Assembly: GCA_905221615.1 (NCBI GenBank) | Contig: CAJNDT010005445.1 | Span: forward strand, 1,455,813-1,519,812 | Length of the DNA stretch: 64,000 bases | Direction of reading: 5' to 3' | Origin: Symbiodinium sp. CCMP2592 | Taxonomy: Eukaryota > Sar > Dinophyceae > Suessiales > Symbiodiniaceae | In this document: positions 41,566 through 51,200 of the stretch, one piece after another | Position numbering within the stretch: position 1 is the first letter of the stretch | How the letters are laid out: the number at the start of each line of letters is the position of its first letter | Position numbers and translations under genes: made by a program | Notes under the pieces: generated by a model | Seen by the model: the letters and a program-made list of their open reading frames with translations, nothing else | Told to the model about the DNA's origin: nothing | Database searches by the model: none

Positions 41566-43643
41566 GCGCTGCTTATGACTTGCTGGGCCATGAACTCACG
41601 CTCGACGACATCAGCAATACCAGGTTTCGCGTACAGGCACTCGTCATTCATTGTCCTCGTAGAGAACACTACTGCACGCTCGAGTTTGCAGACTGTGGGC
41701 TCGCCTACTCTTATGACAACCTGCAAGGGCTGCGACTCGTCTATCGAGACCACTTGCCTTTCGAGTGTGCCTCCTATGCCAAAGAAGCCCTCTCTTTTTC
41801 ACAATGGCAAGAGGAACTCGGAGCCCAATCATCGGTTACAACTGTTGTCGTGCAAGCAGCTACTGCAGCCAGTAGGCGCGTGCAGCAGGCCTACATCAAT
41901 GCTGCATCTCATCTCTCTCTGCCCAAAGCTTCGTCCTCCCTCGCCGCCTCCGTTGCCGGAATTGGATCGCTTGTTGATCAGCATTTAGCCCCTTTGGCTC
42001 CGACACCTGATGCACCTAGCACTGGTCAGACTCTTCCTGACCTAACGGATCACGACACACCAATGCCCCTGGCAGAAGAGAGCGATGGGCGCCACGTTGT
42101 CACTGTTGAGGACTCCGATGAGGAGCTCAACAAACCTGATGATCCTTCCCGAAAAAGAAACCCCCCAACTGAAGCAGCACCTGATTCTGCCAAAGTTTCC
42201 AAACCTGCTGTGTTGTTCACTGCTGCAACCGATAGAGGGGTCCGACAGTTGCGAAATACTATCGCTTCTGAATATCGTAGATCATCGGGATTCATTGGCC
42301 TTGCACGGTCTGCCAAGGAGCTTTCCGACTGCTGCCCTTTGAGCTCTGCGTCATATGCTGTTATCTCGCTCTTCGATGGAGCCTGTACAGCTGTTGACAT
42401 CATCAAATCCTGTCACAAACAGCAGCCTAGTGCCCTGATTGCAGTTGAGAGGTGTGGCCAGATACGAGGCCTTGTCTCTGTCCTGCGCCACTTTGACATC
42501 CATGGGGAATGGCAGGAATGTGGTGGAGGATACCCTGTCGCCTACCTCAAAGATGTTGCCGACATCCTCGCTAATTCGTGCCAAAGGATCAAGGAAATGC
42601 TGCAGTTATGCGATGCTACATTGGCATGCGTCTATGTAGTTGCCGGTTCGCCGTGTCCGGATTTGACCTTTGCAGGCAGGGTCACGCAGTTCAGCCTTTT
42701 ACTATGTGTGGGCAACTGTGCGCGCGCTTCAGACTATCCTGTCGTCAACGTTCAGCCGCTTGTCGAGAATGCTGGCTCTATGAAGCCCATTTTTCAGCAG
42801 CACATTGCTATGCGCCTTGGGCTCCCTCAGGGTGCACACTCTATTGCCGACGCCGTTGATTTTGGCAAGGTTGCATCACGCAAGCGTTCTTTCTTCTCAC
42901 GGGCCATGCAACCTGTTACGGGTGTGCAGCGCCAGGTCATCTCCCCGTTAGATGCCGGATGGTCGCCCGCACTTGTTTCTGATGATCGCGGACAGATCTC
43001 ACATGCGATCCTCCCCCCTTTCATGCGGCCGCGGGGAGAAGCCCCAGATGGCAGTCCACGGTTGACCACTGCTCTCTATCATCCCCGGTTCTTGCTGTAT
43101 CAAGTTTCTTACTTCGGAAGTTTTGCCAATTTTGAAGCTGCTTGCTGTAGCCCTCTTGCTCAAAAGCAGCGTTTCCCAGCACTTCCTTGGGAGCAATTTT
43201 TTCCCGCACACTTGCTCTCTGACTGGACAACTTTCGTTACTGCCGGCAATTCCTGCAATGGTTACATCGAAAAGAGCCTCGAAGACTCTCTTGAGTCGCT
43301 CTTCGTTTATCTCCAAACGACACCGCTTCCATTCCGCCCTATAAGGCTACACGAGTTGCTTGCTGACCTGGAACTCCTTGAGGTGTTTCGAGTTGTGCCG
43401 CGCTTCGCCTCGCATAGCCTTATTGCTTCGCTTGCCGGGAATTCATTCATACCGAGCGTTGTGAGAAGATTTGTCGTTACCGACCTTGCTAATTGTCACC
43501 CCATTGCATCCGTGCCCACCCCTGAAGATCTTCGTGCTCATTATGAGACACTGAAGCAGGCTGTGCGTGAGCAAATTGACGCCTCTGTTAGTGCTAAAAG
43601 GGTTTCCTTAGTTATCGTTCAAAGATCGTGCTTTGTGTTTTGA
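41559..43643 (+). CDS. C5-cytosine DNA methyltransferase (DNMT) segment
   Basis: An ATG-led frame of 687 codons opens at 41580, but coding in this phase extends back to 41559. Residues (from 41580) about 255-640 hold the C5-methyltransferase motifs in order: I, ISLFDGACTA (D266, SAM binding); IV, AGSPCPDLT with catalytic C359; VI, VENAG with E396-N397; VIII, R434-K-R436; X, GNSFIP (620-625). A Ser/Pro/acidic linker (DEELNKPDD, then RKRNPP) precedes it. SPCPDLT resembles DNMT3/plant-type more than bacterial enzymes. All catalytic residues are present, so this domain could be active if translated. It probably adds methyl groups to DNA cytosines in the nucleus. The final about 11 residues derive from the 43612 repeat, which seems to have cut off the native C-terminus. 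Confidence 0.85.
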   Translation, partial: QKSAAYDLLGHELTLDDISNTRFRVQALVIHCPRREHYCTLEFADCGLAYSYDNLQGLRLVYRDHLPFECASYAKEALSFSQWQEELGAQSSVTTVVVQAATAASRRVQQAYINAASHLSLPKASSSLAASVAGIGSLVDQHLAPLAPTPDAPSTGQTLPDLTDHDTPMPLAEESDGRHVVTVEDSDEELNKPDDPSRKRNPPTEAAPDSAKVSKPAVLFTAATDRGVRQLRNTIASEYRRSSGFIGLARSAKELSDCCPLSSASYAVISLFDGACTAVDIIKSCHKQQPSALIAVERCGQIRGLVSVLRHFDIHGEWQECGGGYPVAYLKDVADILANSCQRIKEMLQLCDATLACVYVVAGSPCPDLTFAGRVTQFSLLLCVGNCARASDYPVVNVQPLVENAGSMKPIFQQHIAMRLGLPQGAHSIADAVDFGKVASRKRSFFSRAMQPVTGVQRQVISPLDAGWSPALVSDDRGQISHAILPPFMRPRGEAPDGSPRLTTALYHPRFLLYQVSYFGSFANFEAACCSPLAQKQRFPALPWEQFFPAHLLSDWTTFVTAGNSCNGYIEKSLEDSLESLFVYLQTTPLPFRPIRLHELLADLELLEVFRVVPRFASHSLIASLAGNSFIPSVVRRFVVTDLANCHPIASVPTPEDLRAHYETLKQAVREQIDASVSAKRVSLVIVQRSCFVF

Positions 43644-43810
43644 TGTCTATCATGTTTGAACCTTCAGGGATGAATGCTTGCACTCACACATGTCACATGC
43701 GAGAAGTTCAAAGCTCGACGCTATTTTCACACGGTGGGGTAGCAAGTACCGCACACGGCAGATATCTTCGAACTGTCGGTCCTGTGAGACACAAGACTCT
43801 TTTCGTCCCC
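43612..43810. repeat. 200-bp direct repeat, copy 1
   Basis: Begins TTATCGTTCAAAGATCGTGC and ends CTTTTCGTCCCC. The second copy at 44292-44491 differs, as far as I can see, by one inserted T. The DNMT frame ends inside this copy. Confidence 0.95.
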
Positions 43811-44291
43811 TCCGAAAGGAGAACTAGCCACTCTCAAGCCGTGCACGGCTCACAAACTGAACCTTAGTGAACGGTCTGCCAGTCGAAGACGAGCAAGACC
43901 GAGCAAACTGCGAAGCAGAGAGCCAAGACCCGAACCAGGTCTGATGCATAAAGCATACCTGAGTGTCCTCAAACTGAGGTCCAAAGCTTCCTGAGGTAGC
44001 ACAACACGGATGCAATCTCTGCACTTTCCACGAATCAATTAGGGTGGAGAGGGTGGGTATTTCAAATAAAACTCTCGCCCGATTCAGGGCTTCCTGCCCC
44101 TTCGAGAGGTCAAGCTGCAACGGACGAATGTATTCTTCAACTGGTTTACAGCATGTATAAATGAGTTCAATAAAAAGGGCAGTGTAAAAGAAAAGCCCTA
44201 AAACAACAAATCAAAATTGGACTCAGTTCTGAGTCATTTTGTCATGTTGTTTTTCTTCGAACGATAAAGCCATATCTTCTTAGAATGTAAC
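43811..44291. other. 481-bp spacer between the direct repeats
   Basis: No gene. Minus-strand frames here are short and motif-free. The right end is AT-rich and contains a GACTCAGTTCTGAGTC palindrome at 44219-44234. In a split-direct-repeat (Ngaro-like) element this would be the A2 segment; no other copy exists in the window. Confidence 0.4.
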
Positions 44292-44491
44292 TTATCGTTC
44301 AAAGATCGTGCTTTGTGTTTTGATGTCTATCATGTTTGAACCTTCAGGGATGAATGCTTGCACTCACACATGTCACATGCGAGAAGTTCAAAGCTCGACG
44401 CTATTTTCACACGGTGGGGTAGCAAGTACCGCACACGGCAGATATCTTCGAACTGTCGGTCCTTGTGAGACACAAGACTCTTTTCGTCCCC
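44292..44491. repeat. 200-bp direct repeat, copy 2
   Basis: Nearly identical to 43612-43810. The minus-strand RNase H frame terminates inside this copy (stop at 44407). Confidence 0.95.
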
Positions 44492-45069
44492 ACTTCCAGG
44501 AGTCGCAGTGTTAAGCAGGCAGATTCGAAACTCTCTTCACACACCACTTTGGTCGCCTCGACCGACTCGTCCTTGAATCCTAGCTTCTTGACTCTATCAA
44601 GTTTCATCCTTGAGGGTTCGTCAGCCAGGTTGGCTGGTGATGCCACTCTCGCATACCACGGCAAGATGCCGTGGACATACTCAAGGAAATTGACCTCATC
44701 GATAAGAATCCCAGCAACCCCTTTCTTCGAAGAGCCGGCGATGTACGCATGTCTCGCAGCATCATTATCGATATAACAAATCACTCCCGTTCCAGCCACA
44801 GCACCTGGCTGTTCGTATGATCCTGCGAAAGCAGCTGTCTTTTCGACTAAGAGCTTGAGACCGATCAAGACCCCGAACATTTCGAGCTCGTATATGATGG
44901 TATGCTCATCTTGCAACGACATAGACTTGGCTTGCTGCTCTGAGATCGGCACGCTGAAGAAAGAGAGTGCCGAGCCTGACCCGGTGAGAAGGACGCCCCC
45001 CAGGCCTCCAGTTCCTGACTCCGTTTCAAACGCCACATCGGTGGTAGGCCCTTTCGGGGCAGCAGCGTG
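44407..45069 (-). pseudogene. RNase H end of a DIRS/Ngaro-like reverse transcriptase, truncated
   Basis: The minus-strand frame is open from 45069 (a TAG lies at 45070-45072) to 44407. It shows the RNase H-like tail typical of DIRS/Ngaro-type elements: TDVAFETESGTGGLGGV, then EHTIIYELEMFGVLIGLKLL, then YIDNDAARHAYIAGSSK, then LPWYARVASPANLADEPSR. The fingers, palm and YVDD of the RT are missing, so this is a 3' fragment. No ATG opens the frame in the right place. After the RNase H part it carries a 60-residue tail that runs into the 200-bp repeat. No tyrosine recombinase follows. Confidence 0.75.
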
Positions 45070-45246
45070 CTACCTTAAGGCCCTAGATTGGAAGGTCCGT
45101 CTCTTCCATCTCTGAAGCCAGCATGCACCGCATGAGCAACCGTTTAAAGCAGGCGTGCAACAGGTGGCGGTTGCAAGCGCTGTCTCAGTATGAAAAAGGG
45201 AAACCCTCAAGAAAAAAAACCGAGTGCTGCGCGCTCTGTTTTTCAC

Positions 45247-45258
45247 TGGTAGCGGAGC
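45247..45258 (+). promoter_or_regulatory. Primer-binding site of copia-2
   Basis: TGGTAGCGGAGC is complementary to a tRNA end CTCCGCT-A-CCA, fitting initiator Met-tRNA. It differs by one base from the copia-1 site over the 12-nt core, 33 bases before the gag ATG. Confidence 0.7.
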
Positions 45259-45290
45259 TCCTGAGGACTTAGAAGGAGCTTTACAGCGCC

Positions 45291-48200
45291 ATGGCCTCGC
45301 TCTTGCTAGGTGGGAGTAGTGAGACTCCTGCTCAGAACGTCCCTGTGCCTGAGGAAGGCATGGACTTCGACCTGTTTGGACCAGGACCCGTGGGACCTGT
45401 AGGACCTGTGAACAGTCCTGTTGGGTCGCCGACAGCTCAGCAAGCAGCAGCGGCTGCACCTGCGAGTGGTTCTGCAACAGTGCCAGAAGGTGTTAGTGGT
45501 CCGGCTGTAGCGCCGGCGGCTCCTGCTCAGTGTCCGGTTCCTCCGAACCCTGCGTTGGGAGGTGAACAACTGCAGCAGTTGATGTTGCAGATGCTGAACA
45601 ACCAGAACACGGCTTTACAGCAACAGCAGAATCAGATGAACTTTCTGATGCAAGCTCAGAGTGCTCAGTTGACCCTCTTGAACCGCCGTTTGGACGAGGA
45701 AGAAGCCAGACGGAAAGCCGACGAGGATCGGCGAAAGGTGTCTTCGGACCCCTTTGCAGCTGCAGTGGCTGCTAGCAGTTCGGGAGCAGCGCCGACGGCG
45801 CCTACTGGGTCGCTTGTTGCCCCTCCGAGTGGGCCTGCTGCGAGTTCTGGAAGCTTTTCGAGTTTTGGTGGTCGTGCAGAGAAGTATCTGCCACCCCTGC
45901 CTCTCATCAATGCTGGTGAGATGAAGCAAGGCCGGATCCGCGAGCTTGAGGAGTTCCACCGCTTTCTGGAAGTGCTGTCCAGCTGGCTAGCATTGACCGA
46001 TGACGCCTTTGTTGGCGAGCTAAGGCAGTGCTTGTTTGTTGCTGGTGAGATCCAGCAGGTTACTTTGCCCAGTGACACTGCGGGAAGAAGTGCACGTCTT
46101 TTTTACCTGTTGCAGCAAGCTTTGGCAAAGTGGGACAGAGGATTGGAGATCCTCCGGAGTGTTTCGACACGCCAGAGCAATGCAGCTGCAGGATATGAGG
46201 GTGTGAGAGAGCTTTACCGGCAGTACTCTGTGAACAGCCGCATGGAGGCGGTGTATATCAGAGACGAAATGCTAAAGCTCCACACAAAGACTGCAGCGCT
46301 GAAGCGCCCTCTGGAAGTTGTGCGTTTCCTCGAGGACGAAATCTCCAAGGGAGATAAAAAGCTGGTGCGTTTTCCCGACCTCTGCTTGAACGCCGCCGAC
46401 AGATCGGCCATTTTGCTGCAAGCTGTGTCAGTGCAAGCGAGAGAGTACTTGGTGCTGCATGGCAAGACTGGCAGTTGGACCGAGATGGCGGAGAGTCTTC
46501 GTTTTTACGAGGAGCAGCTGCGCATGGTGGAGCTGCCAAGTGGTGGTTTGCGTGGTCTCAAAGGAGACAAAGGCGGGAAAGACGGCAAAGGCGCGAAAGG
46601 AGGAAAAGCCGGCGGTGCCAAGGACAAGTCCCAGATTGTCTGCTGGTACTGCGAGAAGAAAGGGCACTATCAAGAAGAGTGCCGCCAGAGGATCGCAGAT
46701 GAGAAGAAGCAGGGCAAAGGCGACAAGAGCAACAAGCCCAAGGGCAAAGGCCAGGGCGACAAAGACAAAGGAAAGGGCAAAGAGAAAGGCAAAGGCAAGC
46801 ATGGCAAGGATAAGGGCAAGGACAAGAAGACCAAGAAGCAGCACGCCCGTGCTGTAGCGGATGGCGAAGCAGAAGAGGAGCCGGAGGGAGAGACTGTGAT
46901 GGCCCTTCGCGCTTCTGGCGAGTTGATTCCGGTTGATGCCCGCGGTGGCGTCTTGAGGACGACTCCTTCGACACCTGAGGTGCCTGCTGCGGCGCACCGA
47001 GTGACCGTTGAGCACAGAGTGTGCTTAGTTGGCATTGAGTCGCAAGATAGCTACTGGCTAGTGGATAGCGGTGCTACTTCTCATTGCATGTCGGTCTCCT
47101 GCTTCGAGAAGTATGAAGTCCTTCGCACTTATGATTTTAAGCCCACGCTGTCGAATGCCTCCAACGACATGATTGAAGTGTTGAAGGTGTGTGACGTTCG
47201 CGTTCGTTTTGGGAAGCTTGTGGTGGTGCTAGAGCATTGCTTGATCACGAACTTAGATTTCAATGTCTTGTCACCGTTTGTGGCTTGGCAGAGAGGATGG
47301 CACACCATGCTCACCAACACACCTCATATTTTCAACAAGAAGAACAAGAAACGCATTCGGTTGACTGTCAAGGATCGCGCTTGGTACGCGGTTGCTGCTT
47401 TGAAGGATTCTGGGGATAAGATGGAGGTTGATGCTTTGAAGCCCTCGTCGTCCCCGAAAGCAACGGAAAAGCCTGAAACCACGAAACCCCCGAAAGCCAC
47501 GGAAAAGCCTGAAACCGCGAAACCCCCGAAAGCCACGAAAGCCCAGAAAGCCCAGAAAGCTCAGGAGCAAAGGTCTTTGGAGTCTGTGAAGAGCCTAGAG
47601 TACACGCCTTTTAAGTTTCTGCTGAGGAGCTTGAGGACGCACGGTGGTAGTGCCGTTTCGGTCTGTGAGGGTGCTGCTCTGGAGTCTCTTGAACGCTGTG
47701 AGCTTGACCGCTTTGGCTGTGGTAGCAGAAGTGGCAAGAAAGATTCTGAGGCTCAGCCGTCGTGGACCGCTGGGTCGATGATGATAAGTGTTGTGAGCTT
47801 GTGGTGCATGGCTTGCGTTGGCGTGCTGTGCTCCCTGTGGACCTTAGTGAGTGAGTGTGCTTGCGAGGTTTCAGGGTTAGGGTTTCTTCAGGATTTGCGA
47901 GGCGGTTCCCTGCGGAGGCTGCAAGGTAGTGCAGTGCGTGTCGTGAGGGAGTGTGCGTGCAAGGTTTCAGGGCTAGGGTTTTGTCAGGATTTGCAAGGCG
48001 GTTCCTCGTGTAGGCTGCAAGGCAGTGAGTGCGCGAGGTCAGTACGGCGTAAGCTGCAAGGCAGTGAGTGCGCGAGGTCAGTGCAAGGTGGTTTCAAGTG
48101 GAGACTGCAAGGGTGCGCAAGGGTCGTGCATCGTAGTTTGGTGCTCAAGCTTCTGTTTTTCACGCTCCTCGTTTTGTGCGATGGGGCGTCGACGAAAGAA

Positions 48201-51200
48201 GCAGCCGGAGCCCCCGGTATCCTCGACGGACGAGGAAGAAAGGTCGTCGCAGGCGGCAATTATGGCTCAGAGAATGGCGGACCTCACCGCTATGAAGAGC
48301 GCTGCGTCTGCCCGACGATCCGATGTGGTGACGGTCGCATCGGTGATAGAAAGCACGGCTCGGGAGGAATCCGAGCGGAGGCAGATGGAGGAGCACGACG
48401 AGCTCACCAAGATTTCTCGCGAGTGGCACAAAATGGCAGTGCCTTCACAGCCAAAATCGCCACTGCAAAAATCACCGCTGCCGTCAAAGCTGGAGGAAGA
48501 AGAGGAAGAAGGCTGGGGCAAATGGCGCCCCGAGTCTGGTGTGGCCACGGACGTTGCCGAGGCCCTGGATGCTGCAGAGAAAGCCGTCGAGAAAGTGCCC
48601 AAGCGCAAGAAGAAGCGGGCATCTCGTGCGACAAAGGAAGCCACGAAGGCCTTGAAGGAGGTCCGTGGTGCGGCAAAGAAGGCCACGAAGGCCTTGAAGG
48701 AGGCTGCAGCAGCCGAGGAAGCCGAGGCGGACACTGTGGACCCTACTTTTCTGAATCCACATTTGTTTGTCGCGCCCACCTCGAAGAAGAAGGCCCGGAA
48801 GCCCGAGCGGAAGCCAGCGGATGGTGGTCCGGTGACGATGGGCTACAATCGCCAGCTGATGCAGGTGGTTCGGACGGAGAAGAAGGTCGTGAAGGCCAAG
48901 AGGCTTGTGAGAAAGAAGCAGCACGCCCGTGCTGTAGCGAAGGGCAAGGCGCTTGCCGAAGGCGCCCTGGAATGGGTGCAAAGCCGCCTGGACGAAAGAT
49001 CCGAAGGCCGGCCGGCCCAGGAGCCGGAGCAGGGTGCAGTGGACCTACTTGTGGCAGTGGGGACTGCGGAAACCACGGTCGATGCCCAAGAAGCTGTTCC
49101 TGTACCTGCGAAGAAAAAGCGAAAGAAGAAAAAGGCCGCTGTCGAAGCGGTTGTGGACGCCGCTGCCGAAGCGGTTGTGGAAGCCGCGGCCGAGGCTGTT
49201 GTGGAAGAGGTGGCACCAGCTGCTCCCGAGGAGGACGTGCCGATGACACCGGCGCCCTCAGATCCACGTGGAAAGCCTCGTTTGGCTCCAAAGCCAAAGA
49301 CAGTGACCAGGCCGGCTGTGACCTTAAAGCCGGCCGTTATTGTGATTCCGGATGGGCCACCGCCGCCCAAGGTGAAACCGTCCAGGTCGCCGGCCAAAGT
49401 TTCTCCCTCGCCGCCGAAGCCTTCGAAAAGAGCCGTGCCAGCGGCACCGGAGACCCCTGGAGTGAATCCTGCTTTGGTGCCAGTGAAGGCGATGCCAGTG
49501 AGGCCGGCGGCGCCTCCGAAGATGGTGCCTGTGAAGGCCATGCCGGCCTTGCCAGCGCCAGCAGCGCCAGCAGTGCCGCTGCCGCCGTTACCGCCCCCGC
49601 CGTTGGGGTACCAAGGATCGTTTTTGCTGGGACCGCAGCCGCCTCTGGGATACCACAGATCGCTTTTGCTGCAAGCCCCGCCGACCGATCCAAAGAGCAA
49701 GGCACCGATCCGCCCAACACAACGGGTACTCGGTGGTTCGTATGGCCCTCCAGACCAAGGGTCAACGCAACATGGACGCGGCTCCAAGAGGCGCTCCCGC
49801 TCTGTCTCTATCTGAGACCTACCGTGCGACCAACCGCAGGGTGCAAAAGGATGCGTCTGAAGAGGAAGTGGAAGCGATCTTCTGTGAGAGTAGGTTGCTT
49901 TGAGTGTGGTGAGTGTCCGGGTGTGCTCGGTAGAAAGGGTGAAGTTCTGAGGTTGCAGCGCTATAGGGTTTTACGGGTTTTTGGGAAGGGTTTTGCAAGT
50001 GAGTGTGAGGCCCAGACCCCCACAGAAGCCTGGAGGCCCAGTGACGTGCTGCAAGTGTTTTGCGAGGGTTTTGTGAGAAAGGCTCAGGCTCTACTTAAAG
50101 CCTTGGGGCCCTCTGTGCGAGTGTGTTTGCCAGGGTACGCGCAAGAAGCCCCGAGAGCCCAAGCCCCCAAAACGTCCAAAGTCACCGAGGCACCGAGAGT
50201 CAGCAAAGCACCGAAAGTCCCCGAAGCACCGAAAGCCAGCAAAGCACCGAGAGCCAGCAAAGCACCGAGAGCCCCCGAAGCACCGAGAGCCAGCAAAGCA
50301 CCGAGAGCCTCTGAAGCCGTGGAGTGTTTTGTGCTGGTTGGTGTGCGGCGTCTGCGGTCCTTGTGCTGTTGTGGCTTGGAGCGTGTGCGTGGCTTGTGGT
50401 TGTGTTGTGCTTGTGGCTGGGATGACCTAAGGTCGGAGCCTTTGAAGGTGAAAGGTGGCTGGGATGAGAAAGTGTCTGAGCCGCCACACCGTTTGTGCAT
50501 GATGCGTGGACTTCCGGTGGAAGTGACGATTTCCGATGAAGAGTTGATTCCGGATGGTGATCCACCAAGGCAGGCGGAACCCGCCCAAGCCTCAGCTCCA
50601 GCACCGGTTGTTGAAGCCGAGCCTGCTGCTGAAGATGCTGGGGATATTTCTGAAGAAGGGGAACTTCATGTTCCACTGGAGGATAAAGAGTATCAGGAGC
50701 ACGTTGCTCGGGGCCATCAGCCCTATCTGCCTTCGTGTTCTTTGTGTGTGTCCAGTCGAGGAGTGATTCCAGCGCGAAGGCGCAAAGATCCTTCAATTCC
50801 GCAAGCAAGCTTCTTAAGCGACTTCTTGTTCTTTACGAAAGACCTGAGAGTGTGCATTGTGGTGCACGAGCTTAGCGGATATTGTTTCGCTGTGCCCTAC
50901 CCCACAGGAGGTGATCCAGGGCATGTTGCACGGTGTATAAACGCCGAGCTGGCCGCCGCAGGTATTCAAGGTCAGCATGTTGTGCTGAGGATGGATAATG
51001 AAGCGTCTCTGATCTCGCTTTGGAACAAGGTGGGAAAAGACCGCTCATACCCAGGCCTCTCGTTGCACATAGACGCGGTGCCGAAAGGACGGCCGCAGTC
51101 GAAAGGGCTTGTGGAGGTAGGTGTGCGACACTTGAAGGAAGCCTTCTGGGTGAATTGGTTGACGCTAGAAACTACGCTGGAGAAGAAGCTCCGGCTGGGT

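Noticed and set aside
41560..41566. A6G run as a programmed -1 slippery site
   Set aside because: The codon phase (C AAA AAA) does not fit the X XXY YYZ rule; loss of one A explains the shift more simply.
43824..44120. 98-codon minus-strand frame between the direct repeats
   Set aside because: No domain, and it is not in continuity with the RNase H frame.
46428..47015. 195-codon Leu/Ala-rich minus-strand frame resembling membrane segments
   Set aside because: Antisense of the Lys/Gly-rich gag tail, whose AAG/GGC codons read as CTT/GCC on the other strand.
47869..47966. GGGTTAGGGTTT and GGGCTAGGGTTT words inside copia-2 as telomere repeats
   Set aside because: Only one to two units, part of a longer 96-bp tandem repeat; resemblance is incidental.
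48843..49787. 314-codon minus-strand frame
   Set aside because: Gly/Ala/Thr-rich shadow of the plus-strand Lys/Ala/Pro-rich ORF; no motif.
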